From assembly GCA_021775915.1 (NCBI GenBank), contig JAJFGW010000048.1, positions 43,192-107,191 on the forward strand: a stretch of DNA of 64,000 bases, read 5' to 3'. The translations under genes were made by a program, and so were the position numbers. Numbering within the stretch: position 1 is the stretch's first letter; each line of letters starts with the position of its first letter. The notes under the pieces were generated by a model, which was not told where the DNA came from, did not search any database, and saw nothing but the letters and a program-made list of their open reading frames with translations. The stretch comes from Alphaproteobacteria bacterium. GTDB lineage: Bacteria; Pseudomonadota; Alphaproteobacteria; Micavibrionales; Micavibrionaceae. Shown piece after piece: positions 53,175-61,619 of this stretch.

Positions 53175-54262
53175 GACTCTTTTTTGTCCCACGGCGAAGG
53201 CCGGTTTTTACGCTGTGCGGTAAGCCACGGAAAATTTTTGTCTTCCGGGTTTTTAAAGCGGGCCTTATCGTCCGCACGATTGCCGGGACGCAGCGTTGGT
53301 ACCGGCGTGCCGGTTGTTTCTGATATGGCTTCAATGCGTCCCTCTAGCGGCGGATGGGTTGCAAAAACGCCGAAGAATTTGCGGCTGTTCTCAATACACA
53401 TCAAAGCAATATCATCGGTGGCTTCAGGAATGCGGTCTTTGCCTGATAACCTCAAAAGCGCGCGCATCATCGCATCCGGGTTTTTGGTCAGTTCCACAGA
53501 CCCCGCATCGGCCATATATTCGCGTCTTCTGGAGAGCGCAAAGCGCGTAAACATGGTCGCCATATAGCCAAGCCACAAAATACCGACAACAGCGAGCATC
53601 ATAAGCAAAACCCGCCCGTCACTACGGCGGCCGCCGCGCGCATAAAGACTGTAACGAATAGAACTCCATGCCATTTGCGCAAAGAACCCTATCATACCGG
53701 TAAAAATAACCGAGATAATAAGCAGTCTCACATCACCATTAATAATATGCGTTAATTCATGGCCAAGCACAGCCTCAACCTCATCTTTTTGCAAAGATTG
53801 CAGCAACCCGCGCGTCACCGTAATGCTGTATGAATTTGTATCTATACCACTGGCAAAAGCATTGCGGGCGCGGGTTTCAATGATTTCCAGCCTTGGCATT
53901 TTAAGACCGCGCGCAATACAAAGATTTTCCAGCAAATTATAAAGTTCCGGCTCTTCTTCCCTCGTCACCGGGTGAGCATGAGACAGAGCGCGGATCATTC
54001 TAGTCTGGAAAAAATAGGCAAGAATAAACCAGACAACAACAACAGAAAAAATCAAGGGCCAGTACGCAAAAATCAAAGCCCTACTAAAAGTGAGACCGTG
54101 CTGTATGGCATATTCGGAATTGCCGGAATTACTTAATGCCCAGCCCATCAAAAACGATATGGCCCAGACAATAAAGGCAATCAAAAACGGATAGCTCGCC
54201 AGCAAAAGCAGGGAACGTAGATTATTATTCCAGATATGGGTCTGAAGACCTATGGCAGCCAT
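53171..54262 (-). CDS. M48-family membrane metalloprotease (HtpX-like)
   Basis: 363 residues. Two N-terminal membrane helices precede the zinc motif VLGHELTHIINGD (about residue 166); the Glu ligand is in RREYMADAGSVELT, and one more hydrophobic pair lies between. The C-terminal tail is Pro/Arg-rich. It probably clears misfolded membrane proteins. AAAGGAG precedes the ATG. It forms a pair with LemA 21 bp upstream, the usual LemA-HtpX arrangement. Confidence 0.92.
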   Translation of the reverse strand: MAAIGLQTHIWNNNLRSLLLLASYPFLIAFIVWAISFLMGWALSNSGNSEYAIQHGLTFSRALIFAYWPLIFSVVVVWFILAYFFQTRMIRALSHAHPVTREEEPELYNLLENLCIARGLKMPRLEIIETRARNAFASGIDTNSYSITVTRGLLQSLQKDEVEAVLGHELTHIINGDVRLLIISVIFTGMIGFFAQMAWSSIRYSLYARGGRRSDGRVLLMMLAVVGILWLGYMATMFTRFALSRRREYMADAGSVELTKNPDAMMRALLRLSGKDRIPEATDDIALMCIENSRKFFGVFATHPPLEGRIEAISETTGTPVPTLRPGNRADDKARFKNPEDKNFPWLTAQRKNRPSPWDKKES

Positions 54263-54283
54263 ATGAAAGAGCTCCTTTTATTA

Positions 54284-54877
54284 TCAGGAAGCTTTTTTAT
54301 CTTCGCCCGTAAAGTTAACTTCCGGCGCTTTTTTCACGGCCTCGGCCAACTCATCTTCTACTTCAAAGAACTCTTCTTCGGCAAAGCCGAATTGTTTGGC
54401 AATTAGATTGGCCGGGAATTGCTGAACCTGCGTATTAAATTCATTTGTCGCACTATTAAAGAAACGGCGCGACGCAGCGATTTTATTTTCAATATCTGAC
54501 AATTCGGCCATCAAACGTTGAAATTGTGTGTCGGCTTTTAAGTCCGGGTAATTTTCAACGACGGCCATCAGCCCCATCAAGGCGCCAGCCATAGCATTTT
54601 CAGCCTTAATTCGATCAGGGCCGGGACCCGCCTTGGCTTTTCCAATCGCAGAACGTGCCTCGGTAACATTTTCAAAAGTTTCATTTTCATGTTTGGCATA
54701 ACCTTTGACGCTTTCAACCAGTTGCGGCACCAAATTATATCTTTGCTTAAGCTGGACATCGACATCAGAAAAAGCATTTTTACGAGTTTGGCGTAGAGCA
54801 ACCAAGCGGTTATATATTGAAACCGCAAAAACGGCAGTTATACCGCCAACAACAACAATGATAGTCATCATATCCAT
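54284..54877 (-). CDS. LemA-family protein
   Basis: 197 residues with one N-terminal membrane helix (TIIVVVGGITAVFAVSIYN, about 5-23), then the LemA core YNRLVALRQTRKNAFSDVDVQLKQRYNLVPQLVESVKGYAKHE, here described by its parts NAFSDVDVQLKQR and NLVPQLVESVKGY, and the C-terminal FNTQVQQFPANLIAKQFGF. Function is unknown but consistently linked with M48 proteases, as here. AAAGGGA 8 nt before the ATG. Confidence 0.93.
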   Translation of the reverse strand: MDMMTIIVVVGGITAVFAVSIYNRLVALRQTRKNAFSDVDVQLKQRYNLVPQLVESVKGYAKHENETFENVTEARSAIGKAKAGPGPDRIKAENAMAGALMGLMAVVENYPDLKADTQFQRLMAELSDIENKIAASRRFFNSATNEFNTQVQQFPANLIAKQFGFAEEEFFEVEDELAEAVKKAPEVNFTGEDKKAS

Positions 54878-54960
54878 AATTGAAATCCCTTTAGTTTAAT
54901 GTCTTAAAAATCACTCCGGACAGTTTAGCAGAATTGTGAACAAAATCACCTTCTAATCAA

Positions 54961-55698
54961 TCAGGCCAACGCGCTGATTTGTTCCGCGATATTAACGGGA
55001 CACCATGAAGTGAGTTCCAGCTTGCGATCTTCATAGACATTTTCATCAGGATGACTGGCAATCCAGCCCTTAACAGCTTCATCTCTTTCCAGCAATAATT
55101 GTTCTATTTGAGGTCTAAATAAACGAAGCATGTTTGTGACCCAGAGATTAACCGGCCAGCTAGGATAGGCATGATCGATTTCAAAAATATCCAGCATGCG
55201 AATAACATCAGCGGCCTTGTACCATGTTTCACCAGTAACCCAGCGATTAACCGTAAAAATCTTTATAGGGACGCCATAAGAATCCATACCAATTCCGATG
55301 ATATGGCTAAGCATATCGCTAACACTCTTGTTGGGATCAAGATCTGGCACCTTCAGGGGCCTTATATTGTCCGGCATGCCTTTGGCACGCAAAAAAATAT
55401 GAAAATGCCCATGTTCATCATCATGCGCTGTATTGTCGTTATAGCCCTTGGTGTGGGTATGATAGTAATATTGGCCATGGCTGTTTTTGTCATGAACGTC
55501 CTTTTCCGGCAAATGGTTCCATTCCAGAAACTCATCGGTAAACCGCAATAATTCCCCGACAATATTTTGCTCTGTATTCCGCAAAACCCGCTGACACTCC
55601 AAAATCATTTCCCCGGACTCACGCATCGCCTCTATTTGCTCTGCGGGAAGGCCGGAGAAATCAATTTTATCAGTTGGCATTTGTTTTACAGCTGTCAT
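54961..55698 (-). CDS. Conserved family of unknown function (DUF6969-like), His-rich centre
   Basis: 245 residues, soluble. A striking His-rich stretch (YYYHTHTKGYNDNTAHDDEHGHFHIFLRA in parts, about 78-104) suggests metal binding. The rest is alpha/beta and contains GIGMDSYGVPIKIFTVNRWVTGE. I associate this pattern with the DUF6969 family, but only from memory. It lies 36 bp downstream of the Pro-Cys repeat gene, and both may be metal-related. Confidence 0.6.
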   Translation of the reverse strand: MTAVKQMPTDKIDFSGLPAEQIEAMRESGEMILECQRVLRNTEQNIVGELLRFTDEFLEWNHLPEKDVHDKNSHGQYYYHTHTKGYNDNTAHDDEHGHFHIFLRAKGMPDNIRPLKVPDLDPNKSVSDMLSHIIGIGMDSYGVPIKIFTVNRWVTGETWYKAADVIRMLDIFEIDHAYPSWPVNLWVTNMLRLFRPQIEQLLLERDEAVKGWIASHPDENVYEDRKLELTSWCPVNIAEQISALA

Positions 55699-55734
55699 CG
55701 TTCCATGTCCGGTTAAAGACCAGCCAATTAAAAA

Positions 55735-56292
55735 CTAGTAAGGGCGGCCCCACCATCTTTTGTTGGTTTCTTTGTCTCCCGCATCTGCCGCGCATGGGTT
55801 GCAAGGATGGCAAGGATTAGCCGCGCCACAAGGGTGGGCGGCTGCACAAGGATTTTCAGCACCACACGGGCTGCACGGATGACATGGCTCATGCGTAGCG
55901 CAAGGATTTTCCCCGGCACATGGATTCTCTGCGCTACAAGGACTGCACGGATGTGCCGCACAAGGATTAACTACGCCACAAGGAGCACACGGACTGTGCA
56001 CAGCACAAGGGCTGCATGGTGCATGCACCGCACATGGGTTTTCAGCACCGCAAGGACTGCATGGGTGTGCACCACAAGGGCTACAAGGGTGACAAGGATT
56101 TTTTCCGGCGCAAGGCGAGGAATGCGTTGCCGCACAAGGATTAACACCACGACAAGGGTTAGCAGCGCCACACGGCCCGGCCATAGCCATGCCGGCAGAA
56201 AGGCCCGCAGCCGCAACCATACCCAGCAATGCTGTTTTTTTGGTTGAAGGATGAATGCCTTTTCCGTTACGTAAGAGGATGTTACTTTTCAT
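55735..56292 (-). CDS. Exported Pro-Cys repeat protein (27 Cys, each preceded by Pro)
   Basis: 185 residues. A basic N-terminus and hydrophobic segment ([18 protein letters not shown], about 22-40) resemble a Sec signal peptide. Residues ~42-172 are a low-complexity array of short units ([24 protein letters not shown]). All 27 cysteines occur as Pro-Cys and many are paired as PC-x-PC, with His and Asn between. The C-terminus is charged ([12 protein letters not shown]). A role in metal binding or thiol chemistry in the envelope is plausible but unproven. AGGAGA precedes the ATG. Confidence 0.8.
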   Translation of the reverse strand: MKSNILLRNGKGIHPSTKKTALLGMVAAAGLSAGMAMAGPCGAANPCRGVNPCAATHSSPCAGKNPCHPCSPCGAHPCSPCGAENPCAVHAPCSPCAVHSPCAPCGVVNPCAAHPCSPCSAENPCAGENPCATHEPCHPCSPCGAENPCAAAHPCGAANPCHPCNPCAADAGDKETNKRWWGRPY

Positions 56293-56386
56293 TCTTATAT
56301 TCTCCTGATTTTTATATTTTACAAATTACTCTGAATAAACTCAAAACTTTAGCGTCCCCACAAATAAAGAAACGCTTATCAAATTA

Positions 56387-56398
56387 CTATTCGAATAG
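56387..56398. promoter_or_regulatory. 12-bp perfect palindrome between divergent genes
   Basis: CTATTCGAATAG at 56387-56398 lies between the Pro-Cys gene (start 56292) and the FIST gene (start 56485). It may be an operator for one or both. Confidence 0.35.
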
Positions 56399-56484
56399 CG
56401 ACCAAATTCGGTTACTTTAGTACCTATGTGATACATTACTTCTGAAAATATTTCTACCTTCTCTTATTTTACCGGGGTCTTTTT

Positions 56485-57678
56485 ATGGGATTTTTTACAT
56501 CAGACAGCTTTGCCAGCGCCAGCGCCGCCGGAACTGACTGGCGTGATACATCCAAGGCCGTACTAAAAATGCTGGAAAAAGCCCAGACTGATGGTGGTGA
56601 TTTTAATATCGGCTTTATCTATATTTCAGACAACCTGACCGAAGAAGCAAACAGCATCATCAATCTTTTTCGTTCCGTAACCAATATTGAACACTGGGTT
56701 GGCGCCATTGGCCTGGGTGTCTGCGCCACTGGCGAAGAATATGTCGATGAACCGGCAATAACGGCAATGATTGGCCGTATAAATAAAGAAGATTTTTGTG
56801 TTTTTCCTGCCATTGACTTAAACCCCGAACCCGCCAGAATAGCGCTAGAGGAATGGACGGACAGCACAGAACCGATGCTGGTTCTGGTTCACGGCGATCC
56901 ACTAACAGATACCGAACCGGCAACCATTTTATCTCAACTGGAGCAAATGACAGGCGGGTTTTTAGTCGGGGGAATGTCCTCATCACGTACCGCGCATTTG
57001 CAATTTGCCGATGAGGTTACACAAGGCGGAATTTCCGGCGTAGCCTTCTCTCAAGAAATTCCGGTGGCCACCGCACTAACACAGGGCTGCGCCCCTATTG
57101 GCCCGGTTCACACCATCACCAGATGCGATGAAAATGTTATCATAGAGCTTGACGGCCAAAGGGCCTTCGATGTTTTCTCCGCCGACCTGCGAACAATGAC
57201 CGTACAAAAAACGGAAGAAGCCCCCGATGGCAAAGATAAGCCAGACGACTTATTCCGCGGCGAAGTTCATGTTGCCTTCCCCGTTTCAGGAAGCGACCAG
57301 CAGGATTATCTCGTGCGCAATGCCTTGGGCATTGACCCGGACAAAGGCTGGATTGCCGTAGCACACAATGTGACAAATGGCGAACAAATGATGTTTGTAC
57401 ATCGCGATGATGAAACCGTACGCGCCGACCTGTCCCGCTCCCTGCTTGATCTACGCCATAGAATTCAAGATGAAAATGGCGAATTTTCTCCCAAAGGCGC
57501 CCTTTATATATCCTCCGTAGCACGAACAATGTCAGATTTTGGAGATCGCCCCGGCGGAGAAATGAAGCTGGTACACGAAATTATCGGCGACGTCCCCTTG
57601 GTTGGTTTTTATGCAAATGGCGAAATTTCAAATCACAGACTTTACGGCTATACAGCCATTTTAATTCTGTTTCTTTAA
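56485..57678 (+). CDS. FIST-domain signal transduction protein
   Basis: 397 residues, soluble. The N-terminal FIST domain contains GAIGLGVCATGEEYVDEPA and GGMSSSRTAHLQFADEVTQGG; the C-terminal FIST_C domain ends GFYANGEISNHRLYGYTAIL. FIST proteins are thought to sense small ligands such as amino acids and usually partner with two-component proteins; none is adjacent here. GGGG lies 7 nt before the ATG. Confidence 0.88.
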   Translation: MGFFTSDSFASASAAGTDWRDTSKAVLKMLEKAQTDGGDFNIGFIYISDNLTEEANSIINLFRSVTNIEHWVGAIGLGVCATGEEYVDEPAITAMIGRINKEDFCVFPAIDLNPEPARIALEEWTDSTEPMLVLVHGDPLTDTEPATILSQLEQMTGGFLVGGMSSSRTAHLQFADEVTQGGISGVAFSQEIPVATALTQGCAPIGPVHTITRCDENVIIELDGQRAFDVFSADLRTMTVQKTEEAPDGKDKPDDLFRGEVHVAFPVSGSDQQDYLVRNALGIDPDKGWIAVAHNVTNGEQMMFVHRDDETVRADLSRSLLDLRHRIQDENGEFSPKGALYISSVARTMSDFGDRPGGEMKLVHEIIGDVPLVGFYANGEISNHRLYGYTAILILFL

Positions 57679-57743
57679 AATCCTTTGTTCTGCCGTTTAA
57701 AACATTTACTATTGAAACCGTATTGAAAAGGAATGAGGAACAA

Positions 57744-58610
57744 ATGCTGAAATTCTATAAATATTTTGTACAAACGGCCCTTGTCGCTGCCGTTATCCTA
57801 ACGCAACCACTTTCATCGATGGCGCAGGAAAATCCCCCCTTACCGGAACCTTTACAAAACCTGGTTAAAGAAGGTGCACAAATGCGGTATCTGGGTTTTA
57901 AAAACGGCCTAGATGGTTGGATCGCAATCAAAGGCGGGCAGGAACAATATTTTTACGTCACCCCGGACGGGCAAGGCTTTGTTATGGGGCTTCTTTTTGA
58001 TAAAAATGGCAAAATTGTAACGCTGCGCCAAGTAAAAGAATTGCAAGAGCAAGGCGGCGGCGCGGTGCTGGATTTATTCGCATCTGATAAATTCACCCCA
58101 GAGCAACAATCTGAGCCAAATCAACCCGGCAACGCGGTGAAAAAAGAGTTTAAAACACCATCAGAACAGCTTTTCGATGATGTTGAAAACAGCAACTGGG
58201 TTTCCCTCGGCGATCCGGCAGCGCCCTATATTTACACATTTGTTGACCCTCAATGTCCGCATTGCCACGCTTTTATTAATGATGTGCGCCGGGACTATAT
58301 TGAGAACGGCATACTTCAGGTGCGCATGATTCCTGTTGGATTTCGGGAAGAAACCATGGCGCAGGCGGCTTTTCTTCTCGCCGTACCAAATCCGCAGCGC
58401 CGCTGGTACAGCCATCTTGACGGCGATGATGCTGCGCTGCCCGTTACGGCTGATATAAACCAGCAAGGCGTACAGCGCAACCTCGCCATCATGCAATCCT
58501 GGAAAGTCAACGTAACGCCTTTCACTGTTTATCGCGCAGGTGGCGGCGAAGTAAAAATTGTTCAGGGACGCGCACAAGACATAGAACAGATGATTTCTGA
58601 TTTACGTTAA
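57744..58610 (+). CDS. Periplasmic DsbC/DsbG-like disulfide isomerase
   Basis: 288 residues from ATG 57744, which follows GAGGAA; an in-frame TTG at 57723 is less likely. A Sec signal peptide ends near SSMA (about residue 28). The thioredoxin-fold domain carries CPHC in DPQCPHCHAF (about residues 172-175). Its start 1.6 kb upstream of dotD in the same direction suggests it folds disulfide-bearing parts of the secretion system, as DsbC-like proteins do in IncI/IncF transfer loci. That link is inference from position. Confidence 0.8.
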   Translation: MLKFYKYFVQTALVAAVILTQPLSSMAQENPPLPEPLQNLVKEGAQMRYLGFKNGLDGWIAIKGGQEQYFYVTPDGQGFVMGLLFDKNGKIVTLRQVKELQEQGGGAVLDLFASDKFTPEQQSEPNQPGNAVKKEFKTPSEQLFDDVENSNWVSLGDPAAPYIYTFVDPQCPHCHAFINDVRRDYIENGILQVRMIPVGFREETMAQAAFLLAVPNPQRRWYSHLDGDDAALPVTADINQQGVQRNLAIMQSWKVNVTPFTVYRAGGGEVKIVQGRAQDIEQMISDLR

Positions 58611-58711
58611 AAAGCCTTTTAATGCGGGAAAGAATCTTATCGCCTCTTGTGCTGCTACAGGCCTGCCCCTTATAAAGGGTCATAGGTTAGATTTAACGGT
58701 TTTGTAAAAAC

Positions 58712-59725
58712 ATGTCGCAACGTTCTGATTTTCAGGTACAGATTCTTGAAAAACTGGGGGCGCCACTGCTAATAGCGGCGGCTGACGTTGTGGCGCGTCA
58801 AAAAAAAGACGGGCAAAATATAGAAAAACAAGAGGCGGAGCGCGTTGCTGAACTACTGAATAAAGCCGTGCAAGCTAGCGTTAACCTTGCCGGCAGCATG
58901 GATTTAAAAGATTCCGGCGCACAGGCCGATTCCGTTAGGTTGGCTCTGGCTGCTGTAACCGGGCAACTTGTGGCCGGACAATATAAACTCACAGGAAAAA
59001 TGCCGAACGATAAGGACATCGGGCGCCTTGTTAAAGCATTAGAGGCCGTACTTACCTTTTCAGACAATTTTGTTCCGGCGACAGACAACACAGTGCGGCT
59101 TGAGAATATAGAGCCGGGCGCCATATTGTCCGATGAAAACCAGATCAACATTCAGCTTGTAAACGCATTGGTTCCTGTGGTGAACATCATTGCCTCCTTT
59201 CCTTTCGGCCACCCCGAAAACAAATTGGTACAGGAAGTTGCCAGCAAACTAATAGCGCAAGCGGCAACAATACAGAAAAGCCTCCTAAGCAATGCGGATG
59301 GGATTCGCGCAAAACAAGCAGAGCTTAATATTTTAAAAGCCTTGGCCGCGCTTTATGTGGAATGCCATCAGGAAGAAATAAATAAATTAATGGCCATGGA
59401 CGAACAGGCAAGAGCCAAAGCCATGGAAGTAACAGGTGGCGTTTTACCAATGGACCCCGTCTGGCAGGCCTTTGAAATAAGAGCCGGAATGATTGAAGTC
59501 ATTGGAAAAAGTATCGCGCAAAAAGGTGAAACAGTCGTTACAGCAGGCACCGTCACTCCAACTCCGCCGCCGCAACAAGAACAGCAACCGGCACCACAAG
59601 AAGAGCCGTTGCCGCCCGCTAAAACTGAGCCCGAAGAAAACGAAGGCGCCTTTAACCCCATGGGATTTTTTAAGCCCGGCGCAAAACCGACCTCCGAAGA
59701 TAACAATGAGGGGGAAGAGTTATAA
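58712..59725 (+). CDS. Unknown protein of the type IVB secretion locus, 337 residues
   Basis: I recognise no family. The first ~280 residues are helical with Ala/Leu-rich amphipathic stretches and no signal peptide or clear membrane span. The last ~60 are a disordered tail rich in Pro, Gln and Glu. It is followed without gap by the lytic transglycosylase gene (TAATG overlap) and then dotD, so it probably belongs to the same transcript and machine. It may be a lineage-specific subunit or chaperone. Confidence 0.6.
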   Translation: MSQRSDFQVQILEKLGAPLLIAAADVVARQKKDGQNIEKQEAERVAELLNKAVQASVNLAGSMDLKDSGAQADSVRLALAAVTGQLVAGQYKLTGKMPNDKDIGRLVKALEAVLTFSDNFVPATDNTVRLENIEPGAILSDENQINIQLVNALVPVVNIIASFPFGHPENKLVQEVASKLIAQAATIQKSLLSNADGIRAKQAELNILKALAALYVECHQEEINKLMAMDEQARAKAMEVTGGVLPMDPVWQAFEIRAGMIEVIGKSIAQKGETVVTAGTVTPTPPPQQEQQPAPQEEPLPPAKTEPEENEGAFNPMGFFKPGAKPTSEDNNEGEEL

Positions 59726-60138
59726 TGGGGAAAGTTCTCGCTGCCTGTATTTTTCTTGCCGCGCAAACCTACAGCATACCGCCAGCCGTACTATTGGGAA
59801 TCTATCAAGTAGAGGCCGGGAAAGTAGGGCAGGAAGTTGGGCCCAACAGAAATGGCAGCTATGATTTAGGCCCCATGCAAATCAATACGCTCTGGGTTCC
59901 AGATCTAGCATCACAGTGGGGCGTCAGCTCAAAAACAGCGCGGAAATGGGTGAGGGATGACCCCTGCACAAATGTCGGTGTATCTGCCTGGATATTACGC
60001 ACCCACCTTGATGAAACAAACGATCTGTCAAAAGCTATCGCCCATTACCACTCGCGCACCCCGAAGATTGGCGATGGATATAAGTATCGCGTCATTTCTT
60101 CGATGAGAAAACACGGACTGGTCAAGACGGTACGATAA
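59725..60138 (+). CDS. SLT-type lytic transglycosylase
   Basis: 137 residues. The catalytic Glu is in GIYQVEAGK, and SYDLGPMQINTLW matches the second SLT motif (GxMQI). The fold ends with AIAHYHSRTPKIG. There is no separate signal peptide; the first helix is part of the domain. Such enzymes open peptidoglycan for type IV secretion apparatus (TrbN/VirB1-like). Its ATG overlaps the upstream stop. Confidence 0.88.
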   Translation: MGKVLAACIFLAAQTYSIPPAVLLGIYQVEAGKVGQEVGPNRNGSYDLGPMQINTLWVPDLASQWGVSSKTARKWVRDDPCTNVGVSAWILRTHLDETNDLSKAIAHYHSRTPKIGDGYKYRVISSMRKHGLVKTVR

Positions 60139-60259
60139 CCAAATTCATTATTGTGTGAATAAGTCTGGTGATATGTCCCTTATATAGGAAATGACGTCTT
60201 GTTCTCTTTTGCTGAAGTCGGTAATTTGATAGAGACTTTTCTTACGGTTAGGTTCAACT

Positions 60260-60766
60260 ATGATCCGGTTTGTAAAATTTTGTTGTGTGGGGTTGTTAAC
60301 GCTGACGTTGGGCGCTTGTTCTTCAGGTGCGCCTATTCGGAGCGATCACCCCAACCTTGTAGCTTCACCAGACAAAGTTTCAATGATGCTGGCCGATGCT
60401 GCTGATCGTGCCTCTATATCTTTGGAAACACTGGCCGCTGTTGAGCAAGCGCGCTCACCGGAAGTCTCCGTTGGTCCGATAGATAACGCGCCCATCGAAT
60501 TGCGCCGCGCTATCACAGTAAACTGGGTTGGCCCGGTTGAACCTATAGCGCACAAACTAGCCAGCCGCGCCGGTTATGCGTTTCAGTCCATAGGAACACC
60601 GCCGCCAGTGCCGCTGGTTGTTTCTGTTGATGCTGAAAATATGCCGGTTATTGATGTTCTGCGCAGCCTAGGGCTACAGCTTGGGGTGCGCGGCGATGTC
60701 CGTGTTGATGGACGCCGCCGTATGGTCGAAATTCATTATTCACCCAATACAGGCATAGGAGGGTAG
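60260..60766 (+). CDS. dotD: DotD-like outer membrane lipoprotein of the type IVB system
   Basis: 168 residues. A lipoprotein signal peptide with lipobox LGAC (Cys20) is followed by a secretin N-domain-like region (about 70-160) with the ITVNWVGPVEPIAHKLASRAGY segment, cited as ITVNWVGPVEPIA. DotD with DotC directs DotH to the outer membrane to form the core. It is the homologue of IncI TraH and heads the D-C-B-T cluster. Confidence 0.9.
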   Translation: MIRFVKFCCVGLLTLTLGACSSGAPIRSDHPNLVASPDKVSMMLADAADRASISLETLAAVEQARSPEVSVGPIDNAPIELRRAITVNWVGPVEPIAHKLASRAGYAFQSIGTPPPVPLVVSVDAENMPVIDVLRSLGLQLGVRGDVRVDGRRRMVEIHYSPNTGIGG

Positions 60767-60776
60767 GCCGGCCCTC

Positions 60777-61619
60777 ATGTTTCGTATTTTTATTTTTACA
60801 ATTCTTCTGAGTTTAGGTCTGACAAGTCAAACAGGGACAGGCTGGTCTGCCTTGTCCCAAACCGATGGTGATTTGCCTCCTTCTTTATATGAACTTGAGA
60901 CCATTCCCAAACTAAATGTCGTCGTTGAAACGGATTCAGAGTCAAGCATGCCCTTTGATGTCAGGCTTGATTCCATGCGCGAAGCGGCTCTTTCTTATGG
61001 AGCGCGCGGCGGGCTATCATGGCGCACCTTTCATATAAGAAAAGACCTTGAAACCCGCGCCCGCTATATGGACAAAGTATTTGATTTTCGTCAGCTTCTC
61101 ATCCCGGCACCATCCGGATTTTTAATTGAGCCGCCGATCATATCAGAATCTATAAATGCCATGGTTGTTAGTAATGGAGGCCGGGAAGCGGCCGTGGCCA
61201 ACCGAGTTTACAGCATTAGCAGAAATGCAAAAATTGTCAGTAGTGCCCGTGATTGGCGCAATTACCTAGAAAGAGAATGGGGTGAGGTTATCCCGCCGCC
61301 TGACATTCTACGCCCGGAGAACGAAATGGAGCGCGACCAATGGATAGAATGGGTTCGTGACGGCTGGCAAAAAGGCGAGGATCAAGCCAATGACATCTTT
61401 GAACAGGATTTAAATCAGCTTGTTGCTCACTATCAAGGTATGGTGCGCTACCGCATGCTTTTAGCGCAAGGAATGGTCTCACCGCCCTATGCTTTGCAAG
61501 TTGACCGCGGAATCACAGGGGGCGGCTCACGCATGCGGGTTGGTGATCGTGCCGTGGAAATTACAGGCATGCCGGAACTCATGCCAGGGACAGAAACATG
61601 GCAGCCCGCAAGCCGGTAA
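60777..61619 (+). CDS. dotC: DotC-family protein of the type IVB system
   Basis: 280 residues homologous in context and pattern to DotC/TraI, with SYGARGGLSWRTFHIRKDL and the ISRNAKIVSSARDWRNYL segment, which I recognise as DotC features. A hydrophobic N-terminal signal peptide is present, but I find no Cys in the first 60 residues and hence no lipobox, unlike Legionella DotC, a lipoprotein. Its end overlaps dotB by 22 bp, so the genes are translated together. Confidence 0.88.
   Translation: MFRIFIFTILLSLGLTSQTGTGWSALSQTDGDLPPSLYELETIPKLNVVVETDSESSMPFDVRLDSMREAALSYGARGGLSWRTFHIRKDLETRARYMDKVFDFRQLLIPAPSGFLIEPPIISESINAMVVSNGGREAAVANRVYSISRNAKIVSSARDWRNYLEREWGEVIPPPDILRPENEMERDQWIEWVRDGWQKGEDQANDIFEQDLNQLVAHYQGMVRYRMLLAQGMVSPPYALQVDRGITGGGSRMRVGDRAVEITGMPELMPGTETWQPASR

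Noticed and set aside
55807..56247. Plus-strand frame of 146 codons opposite the Pro-Cys gene
   Set aside because: It is the mirror of the repetitive codons; the minus-strand frame has the signal peptide and ribosome site.
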